Assembly (NCBI RefSeq): GCF_030123065.1
Contig: NZ_CP126093.1
Coordinates: 2,546,001-2,610,000, forward strand
DNA length: 64,000 nucleotides
Direction: 5' to 3'
Source: Neobacillus sp. DY30
GTDB taxonomy: Bacteria; Bacillota; Bacilli; Bacillales; Cytobacillaceae
Below the pieces are notes generated by a model. It ran no database searches. It saw nothing but the letters and a program-made list of their open reading frames with translations, and was not told where the DNA came from. Every line of letters starts with the position of its first letter. Positions within the stretch are counted from its first letter, which is position 1. The position numbers were made by a program, and so were the translations under genes. Positions 25,673-34,277 of this stretch are shown in pieces.

Positions 25673-26036
25673 GAGTTCTATAGTGACCGGAGGCTTTACA
25701 AATTAGGAGTTACGGTCACTAAAAGAGCTCTATAGTGACCGAACTCATGAAAAAATAGGAGCTATGGTAGCTATAAGAGCTCTATAGTGACCGAACTCAT
25801 GAAAAAATAGGAGCTATGGTAGCTATAAGAGCTCTATAGTGACCGAACTCATGAAAAAATAGGAGCTATGGTAGCTATAAGAGCTCTATAGTGACCGAAC
25901 TCATGAAGAAATAGGAGCTATGGTAACTATAAGAGCTCTATAGTGACCAAACTCATGAAAAAATAGGAGCTATGGTAACTATAAGAGCTCTATAGTGACC
26001 GAACTCATGAAAAAATAGGAGCTATGGTAACTATAA
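25673..26036. repeat. Tandem repeat, 7 units of exactly 52 bp
   Basis: Units begin at 25673, 25725, 25777, 25829, 25881, 25933 and 25985. The consensus starts GAGCTCTATAGTGACCGAAC, then TCATGAAAAAATAGGAG, then CTATGGTAGCTATAA. Units 2-7 differ by only a few bases. Unit 1 is diverged and keeps a perfect TAGTGACCG/CGGTCACTA dyad. The first part of each unit can pair with the last part of the same unit (CTATAG...CTATA; GAGCTC of the next unit). No ORF runs through it. It lies in the 3' region of yplQ before that gene's terminator. Confidence 0.95.
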
Positions 26037-26041
26037 GAGTG

Positions 26042-26075
26042 AAGGCATCTGGCAATGTACCAGACGCCTTTTTAT
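26042..26075 (+). terminator. Terminator downstream of the 52-bp repeats
   Basis: AAGGCATCTGG and CCAGACGCCTT form a stem with one mismatch, followed by TTTTTAT. The polarity is plus, so the yplQ transcript would include the repeats. Confidence 0.75.
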
Positions 26076-26077
26076 AA

Positions 26078-28147
26078 TTAATTTTTCTTCATAGCAAAGT
26101 AGGTATCCATTACTCTTCGCCCGATAAGAAAATTTGCTCCGTTATCGGTTGTTCCTTGATAGGCCCAAGGAACAATGACAGCCATTGCCACTTCAGGGTT
26201 GGAGCTTGGTGCGTAAGTGACTAAGCTTAAATTCATTACCGGAGGCGGCTCTTTCCCGAACTTAGCGCGTTCTGGACCATCATAAAATGCTTCTGCGGTA
26301 CCAGTTTTACCTGCGGGAGAATAGGAGACGCCCGTAAACCGTCTAAATGCCGTTCCACCTGGCTCCTGGAAGACCTTTTTGAAGCCTAATTGGACTCGGT
26401 CCATCCATGCAGGTTCCGCGTCAATCGTATTGAGAACAGTTGGTTTAATTTCTTGAAAAACAGTTCCGATTTCATCGGTATTATTATCAATAGGTTCGCG
26501 TATTTCCTTTACGATATGAGGTTTCATCCTTTTTCCGCCATTGGCAATTGTTGAAATGTATTGTGCCAACTGCATAGGAGAATAGGTATCATATTGTCCG
26601 ATTACTAAGTCCATTAAATGACCGGGAAGCCTGCTTGCGCCCTTTAAACCGCTTGATTCGTTTGGCAGATCGATCCCTGTTCTGGAGCCAAGACCAAAGC
26701 TTGCAAACGAATTGCGAATGATTTCAAATGTATTTGGTGCAAGACCTAAAGGCTTATCATATTGGTAATTCCCTTTACCAATCCGAATCGCCGTATGGAA
26801 CATGTAAACGTTGGAAGAGAGTTTTAACGCATCTGCATCGTTTAATGTACCTAAATAGGAATAGGATTTTTTTAGAGGGGTATCGGCGATTTTTATTCCC
26901 GTGTCATTAATGCGAGTTCCCGGACTAATGACCCCCTGTTTAAAACCGGTTAATATGGTAGCACCCTTTACAGCAGAACCTACATTATAAGTCGTAGTAA
27001 TCGTACCGAGTGCGTCATCCTGCATTTCTAATTGTCCGGTCTCTGTATTTTTAACGATTCTTTTTCCTGCCATCGTTAAAATGGCCCCATTATTTGGATC
27101 CATCAAAACGACATAGGCACGATCCAACAGGGAGGTATTAGGAGTTTTTTTCAATCCCCAAAGTTCGTCTTCAATTATTTTTTCCACAGCTATTTGTAAA
27201 TCCATGTCAACGGTGAGGACGAGGTCCTTGCCTCTTTTCCCATCTGTAACCACTTCGGTCTCAATAACATTACCTTGCTTATCGGTTATCGTTTTTACCT
27301 TTGATTTGTAACCGTGAAGGACATCTTCGTATTGCAGTTCAAGCTGGCTTTTACCAACTCTGTCATTACGGTTATAACCTAATGATAAAAAATGATCCAG
27401 TCGGTCTGCAGGAAGACCTTCCTCGGTTTTCGTTACATTTCCGAGGATTGATTTTAATGTTTGATCAAATACATAAGATCGATCCCAATCAGTTGTAGTA
27501 TCGACTCCTGGAAGAGATTGCAGATTTTCACTTACAATCGCAAATTCCTCAGGCGTGACATCTTCATTTTTGACAATTTGCGGGGTAAACTTATAACCGC
27601 TTGAAAACGCAAGATATATCGCCCAGACTTCCAGCTCTTCTGGTGTTAATTGACTTATTTCCTCCTCGGTGATTCGTTCAATATTTAATTTATATAAGTC
27701 ATTATCCTTTAATTTTTTTTCTTTAAATAAAGCTAATTCTTTTTTTGTGATTTTTGCTTCGGCTTTTTCCGGATTTTTGAGAATCCATAGATCTTTCTTT
27801 TCCCGCTGTGTCATCTTATCATGATTCTTCACAATTAATCTTGCCAATTTTTCAGCTGTATCCAGCATCTCTTTCTGGCTGGCACCCATATTTGTGTATG
27901 TAATCGCGCGTTTTGGAACGTTATCAACAATGACACGATAGTTACTGTCAAACATTTTTCCCCGGGGTACAGGGTTGTTTATCGTAATATCTTCTTTCCT
28001 CTCCAGCTCACGTTTAAAATTTTCTCCGTACACAATTTGAACGAATCCCAAGCGCAAAATTAGGATGGAAAATAACAAAAACACACTGAAAAACAGTAGA
28101 TTGAGGCGGAATGGAAAATGAGATTTCTTCTTTTTCTTTTTCTCCAA
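26078..28147 (-). CDS. Class B penicillin-binding protein (PbpA/PbpH-like transpeptidase)
   Basis: A 689-residue monofunctional D,D-transpeptidase. A basic N-terminus and TM helix (about 13-35) are followed by a PBP dimerisation domain (PRGKMFDSN near 58) and the transpeptidase domain. The active-site motifs are SAVK (GSAVKGAT), SSN (KLSSNVYMF) and KTGTAEAF. The length and the early 'ITYTNMGASQKEM' region fit the elongation PBPs PbpA/PbpH of Bacillus. The TTG start at 28147 follows AAGGATGTGA. It crosslinks lateral-wall peptidoglycan. It is monocistronic; the yybP-ykoY leader lies divergently upstream. Confidence 0.9.
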   Translation of the reverse strand: MEKKKKKKSHFPFRLNLLFFSVFLLFSILILRLGFVQIVYGENFKRELERKEDITINNPVPRGKMFDSNYRVIVDNVPKRAITYTNMGASQKEMLDTAEKLARLIVKNHDKMTQREKKDLWILKNPEKAEAKITKKELALFKEKKLKDNDLYKLNIERITEEEISQLTPEELEVWAIYLAFSSGYKFTPQIVKNEDVTPEEFAIVSENLQSLPGVDTTTDWDRSYVFDQTLKSILGNVTKTEEGLPADRLDHFLSLGYNRNDRVGKSQLELQYEDVLHGYKSKVKTITDKQGNVIETEVVTDGKRGKDLVLTVDMDLQIAVEKIIEDELWGLKKTPNTSLLDRAYVVLMDPNNGAILTMAGKRIVKNTETGQLEMQDDALGTITTTYNVGSAVKGATILTGFKQGVISPGTRINDTGIKIADTPLKKSYSYLGTLNDADALKLSSNVYMFHTAIRIGKGNYQYDKPLGLAPNTFEIIRNSFASFGLGSRTGIDLPNESSGLKGASRLPGHLMDLVIGQYDTYSPMQLAQYISTIANGGKRMKPHIVKEIREPIDNNTDEIGTVFQEIKPTVLNTIDAEPAWMDRVQLGFKKVFQEPGGTAFRRFTGVSYSPAGKTGTAEAFYDGPERAKFGKEPPPVMNLSLVTYAPSSNPEVAMAVIVPWAYQGTTDNGANFLIGRRVMDTYFAMKKN

Positions 28148-28284
28148 CTTTTTTTCACATCCTTGTTACTTTTAGGTTAGTATGTCCTTCCTAGATAATT
28201 GGTAATTATTTATTATTTTACGTTTACATTTGCAGAATTGTAAAGGATTTCCTCCCGAAGAAAATGGAACTGGTAAATATGTTA

Positions 28285-28313
28285 TTGACGATTCCGGAGA
28301 TTTATCATATATT
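28285..28313 (+). promoter_or_regulatory. Sigma-A promoter of the yybP-ykoY transcript
   Basis: TTGACG (28285-28290), a 17-bp spacer and TATATT (28308-28313) lie 26 bp upstream of the riboswitch core. Confidence 0.75.
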
Positions 28314-28338
28314 ATTAGTAATAAAATATTTCCTTTTT

Positions 28339-28430
28339 AAAGGGGAGTAGCTGGACAATAAAGTCGTCATTCCGAGAAGTAATTTTCTCCGGCTTTATTG
28401 GCAACGTGACGTTGTTAGCAAGACCTTTAC
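28339..28430 (+). ncRNA. yybP-ykoY manganese riboswitch
   Basis: The core is diagnostic: AAAGGGGAGTAGC (28339-28351), AATAAAGTCGTCATTC, CTCCGGCTTTATTG, then GTTAGCAAGACCTTTAC (28414-28430). It matches the B. subtilis yybP/ykoY aptamer. Mn2+ binding should form the aptamer and release the terminator's 5' arm (AGACCTTTAC), allowing expression of the TerC-family gene. Confidence 0.95.
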
Positions 28431-28455
28431 TGCAAAAACGGTAAAGGTCTTTTTG
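28421..28455 (+). terminator. Riboswitch terminator 1
   Basis: AGACCTTTAC (28421-28430) and GTAAAGGTCT (28441-28450), followed by TTTTTG. The 5' arm is shared with the aptamer's 3' end. Confidence 0.85.
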
Positions 28456-28470
28456 TGTGTGTTTATTGAG

Positions 28471-28520
28471 GCCTTTACCGTTGGAAAAAGTTTCACTTTT
28501 TCCTTGGTAAAGGCTTTTTT
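28471..28520 (+). terminator. Terminator 2 in the same leader
   Basis: GCCTTTACC (28471-28479) and GGTAAAGGC (28506-28514) enclose an inner GGAAAAAGT/ACTTTTTCC stem, followed by six T. It resembles a duplicate of terminator 1 but is independent of the aptamer. Confidence 0.8.
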
Positions 28521-28574
28521 ATTGCAGCAAAGGGATATTTTAGAAAAAAACTTACTTTTTAGGAGGACTTATTG

Positions 28575-29363
28575 ATGGACTTTTCTCTTTTGCTGGAATA
28601 TGGATGGGTATTGCTGGTGTTAGTGGCACTGGAAGGATTATTGGCAGCAGATAATGCCCTTGTACTTGCCATCATGGTAAAACATTTACCAGAAGAAGAT
28701 CGCAAGAAAGCTTTATTTTATGGGTTAGTGGGGGCATTTGTTTTTCGATTTGCTTCATTGTTTGTTATTTCTTTTCTCGTCGATGTTTGGCAGGTGCAAG
28801 CCATTGGTGCCCTATATCTTTTGTTTATGGCAGCTAATCACATTGTCCGAAAAATCGCTGTTAAAGGAAAATCGGATAGTAACAAGGAAGAAAAGACTGT
28901 TAAGAAAAGCGGATTTTGGTCAACTGTGTTTAAGGTTGAATTAGCGGACATTGCCTTTGCTGTTGACTCCATTTTAGCAGCTGTGGCTCTTGCAGTCGTG
29001 CTTCCCGACACACCGCTCCCTAATATCGGCGGGTTGGATGGAGGAAAATTCTTAGTTATTTTTGCCGGTGGAATCATTGGTCTTGTGATTATGCGTTTTG
29101 CGGCAAATCAATTTGTTAAGCTTTTAGAAAGAAGACCTGGTCTTGAGATCGCAGCATTTGGTATCGTCGGCTGGGTAGGTGTTAAACTAGCTGTTTACAC
29201 ACTTTCACACCCGTCACTCGCTGTATTAAGTGAAGAATTTGCCCATTCCACAGAATGGAAACTAACGTTTTACGGAGTGTTAGTAGGTATTGCCGCAGCT
29301 GGCTGGTTCTTCTCAAAGGACCAAGGCGCAGAAAAAACTAAAATAGAAACAAAAGTATCATAA
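28575..29363 (+). CDS. ykoY: TerC family membrane protein (YkoY-like), manganese export
   Basis: A 262-residue integral membrane protein. It has TerC acidic motifs in TM segments: ALEGLLAADNALVLA (Glu20, Asp26) and VELADIAFAVDSILAAVAL (Glu, Asp, Asp), with seven to eight helices. AGGAGG lies 8 bp before the ATG at 28575, so I prefer it to the TTG at 28572. The Mn riboswitch in front supports a role in Mn2+ efflux or loading of exported enzymes, as known for the family. Confidence 0.92.
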   Translation: MDFSLLLEYGWVLLVLVALEGLLAADNALVLAIMVKHLPEEDRKKALFYGLVGAFVFRFASLFVISFLVDVWQVQAIGALYLLFMAANHIVRKIAVKGKSDSNKEEKTVKKSGFWSTVFKVELADIAFAVDSILAAVALAVVLPDTPLPNIGGLDGGKFLVIFAGGIIGLVIMRFAANQFVKLLERRPGLEIAAFGIVGWVGVKLAVYTLSHPSLAVLSEEFAHSTEWKLTFYGVLVGIAAAGWFFSKDQGAEKTKIETKVS

Positions 29364-29408
29364 TTTACACGCTAAAATGAAAAACTAAAAGAATAAAATT
29401 CGAAAGAG

Positions 29409-29440
29409 AGCTGCATTCAAATCGATTGCAGCTTTTTTTC
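29409..29440 (+). terminator. Terminator after ykoY
   Basis: AGCTGCA (29409-29415) and TGCAGCT (29427-29433) with a 7-T tail. Confidence 0.8.
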
Positions 29441-29493
29441 GGTAAAAAAAGCTGTTTATGGGTATGAATAATGTATACATATATTTTTATGGA

Positions 29494-29525
29494 GGTGTAA
29501 GCCTTACACCATGTAAGGTGAGCCA
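29494..29525 (+). promoter_or_regulatory. Leader with mutually exclusive hairpins around the SD
   Basis: TTACACC (29504-29510) can pair with upstream GGTGTAA (29494-29500), leaving the SD free, or with downstream GTAAGGTG (29513-29520), which contains the SD AAGGTGA of the next gene. Short start-stop frames (ATG GAG GTG TAA; ATG TAA) lie in the same stretch. It could be a translational switch; this is inferred from complementarity only. Confidence 0.45.
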
Positions 29526-30845
29526 TTGACAATCATAAATCTTCTATTAATCGCATTATTAATTGCATTAACTGGATACTTCGTCGCGACTGAATTTGCT
29601 ATCGTAAAGGTACGGGGATCCAGAATTGAACAATTAATCGCAGAAGGTAAAAAAGGGGCGGAAGCGGCTAAACATGTCACGACTCACCTCGATGAATATT
29701 TATCAGCATGTCAGCTTGGAATAACCGTTACAGCTTTAGGTCTTGGCTGGCTGGGTGAACCAACTGTTGAAAGCTTATTGTATCCGCTATTTAAACGGCT
29801 GGAGTTAAATGAGGCAATAGCCCATGTTTTGTCGTTTGGTTTGGCATTTGCTTCAGTTACGTTTTTACATGTTGTGATTGGAGAGTTGGCTCCAAAAACC
29901 GTAGCTATTCAAAAGGCCGAAGCAGTTACACTTGCATTTTCCAAATCATTGATATGGTTTTATAAAATCATGTATCCCTTTATTTGGGTATTAAATCATT
30001 CTGCGCGTGTTATAGTTGGATGGTTTGGGTTCAAATCTGTCTCTGAAAATGAATTAGGTCTTTCAGAGGAAGAATTGCGAATTCTATTGTCAGAAAGCTA
30101 TGAAAGTGGAGAAATCAACAAAAGCGAACTGGAGTACGTGAATAATATTTTTGAATTTGATGAAAGAATTGCAAAAGAGATTATGGTCCCAAGAACGGAA
30201 ATGGTTACCTTAAATATGAATGACAGTATTGAAACGGTCAGGGAGGTTATAAAGAGAGAAAAATATACACGTTATCCTGTCGTGGTTGATGGAGACAAGG
30301 ACAATATTTTAGGACTTATAAATATCAAAGAAATTTTAACGGAAGAAATTAAAAGGGAAGAGATCCTGAAGGATACCACCCTGCAGTCAATGTTGAAACC
30401 CGTGATTCGTGTGATTGAATCGATTCCCATTCATGATTTGTTGGTGAAGATGCAAAAGGAACGCTCACACATGGCCATTCTGCTTGATGAGTATGGCGGG
30501 ACTTCTGGATTGGTCACTGTTGAGGATATATTGGAGGAAATCGTCGGTGAGATTCGTGATGAATACGATACCGACGAAGTTGCTGAAATTCGGAAAATGA
30601 GTCAGGATCACTACTTGTTCAATGCAAAGGTTTTAGTCGGAGAAGTAAATGATCTATTGGGTACAAGTCTTTCGGATGAAGAAGTGGATACGATAGGCGG
30701 CTGGTTCTTAACACGCAATTTTGATGCTAAAAAGGGTGATCAGATTGAAGAGGATGGTTTCATTTTTACTGTGAAAGATATTCACGGTCACCACATTCTG
30801 TTAATAGAAGCCAAAAAAGTATTTACAGCAGAAGCAAAAGCATAA
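29526..30845 (+). CDS. CNNM/HlyC-CorC family membrane protein (YhdP/YugS-like)
   Basis: A 439-residue protein with an N-terminal DUF21/CNNM membrane domain (three to four TM helices, residues 1-165, including [17 protein letters not shown] and [14 protein letters not shown]). A CBS pair follows at about 205-335 ([39 protein letters not shown]), then a C-terminal CorC/HlyC domain to 430. Family members act in Mg2+ or Co2+ efflux. TTG at 29526 follows AAGGTGA at 5-bp spacing. It sits next to the Mn-controlled ykoY, which suggests a metal-homeostasis neighbourhood. Confidence 0.9.
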   Translation: MTIINLLLIALLIALTGYFVATEFAIVKVRGSRIEQLIAEGKKGAEAAKHVTTHLDEYLSACQLGITVTALGLGWLGEPTVESLLYPLFKRLELNEAIAHVLSFGLAFASVTFLHVVIGELAPKTVAIQKAEAVTLAFSKSLIWFYKIMYPFIWVLNHSARVIVGWFGFKSVSENELGLSEEELRILLSESYESGEINKSELEYVNNIFEFDERIAKEIMVPRTEMVTLNMNDSIETVREVIKREKYTRYPVVVDGDKDNILGLINIKEILTEEIKREEILKDTTLQSMLKPVIRVIESIPIHDLLVKMQKERSHMAILLDEYGGTSGLVTVEDILEEIVGEIRDEYDTDEVAEIRKMSQDHYLFNAKVLVGEVNDLLGTSLSDEEVDTIGGWFLTRNFDAKKGDQIEEDGFIFTVKDIHGHHILLIEAKKVFTAEAKA

Positions 30846-30882
30846 ACAAGCAATTTCTTTGATTTGGAATTGCTTGTTTTTA
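30845..30882 (+). terminator. Terminator after the CNNM gene
   Basis: AACAAGCAATT and AATTGCTTGTT with a 12-nt loop, followed by TTTTTAT. Confidence 0.85.
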
Positions 30883-30920
30883 TAATGTCAAGAATAGTGA
30901 ATTATTTTATTAAAAAAAGT

Positions 30921-30949
30921 TTGACAATTTTGTGAACACAGTTAATAAT
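30921..30949 (+). promoter_or_regulatory. Sigma-A promoter of the 87-aa membrane protein gene
   Basis: TTGACA (30921-30926), 17 bp, AATAAT (30944-30949), 30 bp before the ATG. Confidence 0.6.
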
Positions 30950-30978
30950 TATAATATAGAGAAAGGGGATATGTTGTT

Positions 30979-31242
30979 ATGAGAAGTAGAGAGAAATTCC
31001 TTAATGCTGTGACATATGTCGGCCTAACAATTTTAACAATTGGAATATTGGCTTTTATTGTAGGTATGTTTGTAAACGGTTACAACGCGCTTGTACCAAT
31101 TGGAATTGGAACAACCGTAGGGGCTGTGTTTATTTTTCTGATTGGTGTGTTTTTAGTGGTAACAGATGAAATGTTAGAAAAATCATATATAGGAACGAAA
31201 GTAGTTCCAATTAAATCAAAAAAAGGAGCACCTATTCAATAG
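30979..31242 (+). CDS. Small membrane protein (87 aa)
   Basis: It has two TM helices at about residues 10-32 and 38-63, a short loop VNGYNALVP and a basic C-terminal tail (KVVPIKSKKGAPIQ). AAAGGGGAT precedes the ATG. No family is recognised. The coding sequence contains a perfect catabolite-responsive element at 31071-31084, and its end is part of the terminator. A single-gene transcript is likely. Confidence 0.75.
   Translation: MRSREKFLNAVTYVGLTILTIGILAFIVGMFVNGYNALVPIGIGTTVGAVFIFLIGVFLVVTDEMLEKSYIGTKVVPIKSKKGAPIQ
31071..31084. promoter_or_regulatory. Perfect cre-like site inside the 87-aa gene
   Basis: TGTAAACGGTTACA fits the CcpA consensus TGNAANCGNTNNCA at all defined positions and is an almost perfect palindrome. 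Its position, about 90 bp into the ORF, would suit a roadblock; it may also be chance. Confidence 0.5.
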
Positions 31243-31254
31243 GTACTCCTTTTT
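31221..31254 (+). terminator. Terminator overlapping the end of the 87-aa gene
   Basis: AAGGAG-ACCTATT and AATAGGT-CTCCTT form an interrupted stem with a 1-nt turn, followed by TTTTT. Confidence 0.8.
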
Positions 31255-31257
31255 CAC

Positions 31258-31405
31258 TGTCCAGCTCCAGCGCCCTAGCGGCTAGTGTCCTTCGCTCTCC
31301 GCCCTACGATAAGTCAAGCATCGAATCGCCTCCGGCTCTTCGTGTTTCCTTTATCTCAGTTGGAGCGCTCCAGGCCATACGCCACTGACCAGGTCGCTTC
31401 CGCTT
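31258..31405. repeat. GC-rich intergenic repeat of Bacillus type (single copy here)
   Basis: The stretch begins TGTCCAGCTCCAGCGCC and ends CAGGTCGCTTCCGCTTTTC. It holds GGAGCGCTCCAGG and GCGGCTAGTGTCC pieces. Its base composition differs sharply from its neighbours, and I recognise it as a dispersed intergenic repeat of Bacillus relatives. It has no ORF. It lies between the convergent ends of the 87-aa gene and qoxD. Confidence 0.6.
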
Positions 31406-31411
31406 TTCTAT

Positions 31412-31693
31412 TTACATATCCCAAATCATCGCGAGTAGTGTTCCGAAAACTGTTACAATTGCAATAATCAAACCGTAAAATACATTTGTGTAAATGGCAC
31501 CTTTATCCTTAGTTTCTCCCGCATGCATAAAGACAACTAACTGAAGTCCAGCTTGGAAAAACGCTGTGACTAGAAGAATTGTCATGCCTGCTGCAAAGGA
31601 CATGTCAAGAAAATAAACGGCTAATGCAACGGTTGTCAGGAGTAAAGAGAATACAAAACCAAGTACTTGCTTCATCGGAAATAATTGGCTCAT
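31412..31693 (-). CDS. qoxD: Cytochrome aa3 quinol oxidase subunit IV
   Basis: A 93-residue protein with three TM helices (about 10-28, 35-57, 65-88). The 'FQAGLQLVVFMHAGETKDKG' segment is typical of CyoD/QoxD/CtaF subunit IV. It assists assembly and stability of the oxidase. It starts 1 bp after the qoxC stop region (31695) and is the last gene of the operon. Confidence 0.92.
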   Translation of the reverse strand: MSQLFPMKQVLGFVFSLLLTTVALAVYFLDMSFAAGMTILLVTAFFQAGLQLVVFMHAGETKDKGAIYTNVFYGLIIAIVTVFGTLLAMIWDM

Positions 31694-31694
31694 A

Positions 31695-32291
31695 TTACAT
31701 CATTCCTTTCAAATAGATGAAGCTGAAGATGAAAATCCAAACAACATCTAAGAAATGCCAATACAATGAGAAGATAAATGCTTTATTGGTCGTCTGCGGA
31801 GTAAATCCACGTTTTTTGATTTGCAGGATAATAAATAATCCCCAGAAAAGGCCAAGTGTCACGTGTGCTCCATGTGTACCTAATGTTGTTAGCAGTGCTG
31901 AAGTAAAGGCACTAGTTTGTATTCCTGCTCCTTCGTGAACATACGTAACGAATTCAAAAATCTCTACACCTAAAAAGGCAAGCCCAAGCAGAAGGGTGAT
32001 GGAGAAAAATGAAATCATCGCTTTTTGCTTGCCAAGTCTCATCGCATGAATACCAAGTCCAACAGTAAAACTACTCGTTAAAAGTAAAAGGGTCTCAAGA
32101 AGCACTGGTGTGATTACGAATATTTCTGCTCCAGTCGGTCCGCTTCCAGTTCTATGCTCTAACGTGAAATAGGTTGCAAACAAGGTTGCGAAAAGCATAA
32201 TTTCGGCACCAAGGAAGATCCAAAATCCTAAAATTTTTAAACTGTTTTCCTCGGTACTATATTCTAATGGAAGCGAGTTATCAATTTTCAT
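31695..32291 (-). CDS. qoxC: Cytochrome aa3 quinol oxidase subunit III
   Basis: A 198-residue haem-copper oxidase subunit III with five TM helices. Conserved stretches are KILGFWIFLGAEIMLFATLFATYF, THGAHVTLGLFWGLFIILQ and SLYWHFLDVVWIFIFSFIYL. The five-helix form is typical of bacterial quinol oxidases. It lies 3 bp after qoxB in the operon. Confidence 0.95.
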   Translation of the reverse strand: MKIDNSLPLEYSTEENSLKILGFWIFLGAEIMLFATLFATYFTLEHRTGSGPTGAEIFVITPVLLETLLLLTSSFTVGLGIHAMRLGKQKAMISFFSITLLLGLAFLGVEIFEFVTYVHEGAGIQTSAFTSALLTTLGTHGAHVTLGLFWGLFIILQIKKRGFTPQTTNKAFIFSLYWHFLDVVWIFIFSFIYLKGMM

Positions 32292-32294
32292 TTG

Positions 32295-34238
32295 TTAAGC
32301 ACCTCGCAAATTTGTTTCTGTTTCTTCAATTTCTTTTACAGATATATATCGGCCATGATCTTGCTCAAATGACCTTAGAGTCATACAAACGAAGATTCCA
32401 ATTGTAGTAAGGATTACCGGAATCCACAAGCTGAAAACAAAGGAGAATCCCCAAACAAAGAAGATACAGCTCATGATGAATGGGATACCGCTATTATTAG
32501 GCATGTGAATTTTCTCGTATTTACCTTTAAATAAGACATGACCATTCTTCTTCATGTCCCATAGTGCCTCATTGGAACGTACTTCTGGTAAAATCGCAAA
32601 ATTATATTCTGGTACCGGTGTATGTGTTGACCATTCTAATGTACGTGCATCCCAAGGATCATTACTGATATCTCTAGATTCATATCGAGTACTATAGTAG
32701 ATATTGTAGACGATTAACACAAAACCAATTGCCATGATCGCGGCTCCAACAAATGAAATCATATTCATTGCACCGAATCCAGCAGCTTCAGAATAGGTGT
32801 ACATACGACGTGCCTGGCCATCTAAACCTGAAACGTACATAGGCATGAAGGCTAGGATGAAACCAATCGAAAGCAGCCAAGCAGTCCATTTTCCAAGTTT
32901 CTCATTTAACATGAAACCAAACATCTTCGGCCAATAATAATGCAGACCAGCAAGCATTGCATATACAACACCAGGTATAATAACGTTGTGGAAATGAGCA
33001 ACTAAGAACATCGTATTATGATATTGATAGTCAGCTGCAGACATTGCAAGCATTACCCCGGTAACTCCGCCAAGTGTAAATAACGGAATGAATAGAATGC
33101 TATAAAGCATTGGAGTAGTAAAAACAATTTTTCCTTTTCTAAGTGTGAACAGCCAGTTAAAGATTTTCACACCTGTAGGAACGGCAATTGCCATCGTTGT
33201 GATCGAGAAGATACTGTTTGTGAATGCTCCTTGCCCCATGGTAAAGAAATGGTGCGCCCATACTAGGAACGAAAGAAGCGAAATGATAACCATCGAACCA
33301 ACCATAGATTTATAGCCATATAGGTTACGGCGGGCGAAGGTTGAAATTACTTCACTGTAAATTCCGAATGCCGGAAGAATTAAGATATAAACTTCAGGAT
33401 GTCCCCAAACCCAGAAAATGTTTGCCCAAAGCATATCCATACCGCCATTATCCATGGTAAAGAAATGTGTTCCAAATTGACGATCCAAGGTTCCCATTGC
33501 AAGTAAAACGGCTAAAACTGGGAATGCGAACACGATAATGACGTTAGCAATTAATGCAGACCAAGTAAACATTGGCATTTTCATTAATGTCATCCCAGGA
33601 GCTCTCATTTTGAGAATCGTCGTGATAAAGTTAATTCCGGTCATTAATGTACCAATACCAGCAATCTGAATGGCAATCATATAATAATTGGTCCCTACAG
33701 ATGTACTAAATTCGTTACCAGCTAGCGGGAAATAAGAGGTCCAGCCTGCGTCAGGTGAACCGCCGACAACGAATGAAATGTTGAATAGCATCGCACCCAT
33801 AAAGAATAACCAGAAGCTTAATGCATTCAAACGCGGGAATGCCACGTCACGTGCTCCAATTTGCAGTGGAATGACAAAGTTCATAAAGAACATAATAAAA
33901 GGCATTGCCATGAAGAGAATCATAACGATTCCGTGTGTTGTGAAAATTTCATTATAATGCTGAGCGTCAAGCAGGGTGTTTTCAGGTACTGCCAGCTGAG
34001 CGCGCATCATAATCGCGTCAACGCCGCCTCGGAATAACATGAGAAGGGCAGAGAGCAGGTACATAATACCAATACGTTTGTGGTCAACTGTTGTTAACCA
34101 TTCGCGCCAAAGATAGCCCCATTTTTTAAAATAAGTTAATCCTGCAATAACTGCGATGATTGTTAGCCCAATTGCAGCCATCGAGGCATAAATCGCAAGA
34201 CTTGGATGTGGTACGGCAAATCGATCAAAGAAATCCAT
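32295..34238 (-). CDS. qoxB: Cytochrome aa3 quinol oxidase subunit I
   Basis: A 647-residue catalytic subunit that carries haem a, haem a3 and CuB and reduces O2 while pumping protons. The signature residues are visible: THGIVMILFMAMP (haem ligand His), the CuB motif WVWGHPEVYILILPAFG, VWAHHFFTMG (His-His) and FLVAHFHNVIIPG (two His for haem a3 and a). It also keeps the D- and K-channel type residues expected (for example YSEVIS). The length equals that of B. subtilis QoxB. The RBS AAAGGAGAT precedes the ATG. Confidence 0.97.
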   Translation of the reverse strand: MDFFDRFAVPHPSLAIYASMAAIGLTIIAVIAGLTYFKKWGYLWREWLTTVDHKRIGIMYLLSALLMLFRGGVDAIMMRAQLAVPENTLLDAQHYNEIFTTHGIVMILFMAMPFIMFFMNFVIPLQIGARDVAFPRLNALSFWLFFMGAMLFNISFVVGGSPDAGWTSYFPLAGNEFSTSVGTNYYMIAIQIAGIGTLMTGINFITTILKMRAPGMTLMKMPMFTWSALIANVIIVFAFPVLAVLLAMGTLDRQFGTHFFTMDNGGMDMLWANIFWVWGHPEVYILILPAFGIYSEVISTFARRNLYGYKSMVGSMVIISLLSFLVWAHHFFTMGQGAFTNSIFSITTMAIAVPTGVKIFNWLFTLRKGKIVFTTPMLYSILFIPLFTLGGVTGVMLAMSAADYQYHNTMFLVAHFHNVIIPGVVYAMLAGLHYYWPKMFGFMLNEKLGKWTAWLLSIGFILAFMPMYVSGLDGQARRMYTYSEAAGFGAMNMISFVGAAIMAIGFVLIVYNIYYSTRYESRDISNDPWDARTLEWSTHTPVPEYNFAILPEVRSNEALWDMKKNGHVLFKGKYEKIHMPNNSGIPFIMSCIFFVWGFSFVFSLWIPVILTTIGIFVCMTLRSFEQDHGRYISVKEIEETETNLRGA

Positions 34239-34277
34239 TTATACTATCTCCTTTCAAGGGAAGATTACTATTTAAAA

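Noticed and set aside
25673..26036. Possible CRISPR array
   Set aside because: The repeats are contiguous 52-bp tandem units with no unique spacers, and no cas genes are near.
31285..31467. 60-aa ORF in the GC-rich repeat before qoxD
   Set aside because: It lies in a non-coding dispersed repeat and lacks an RBS.
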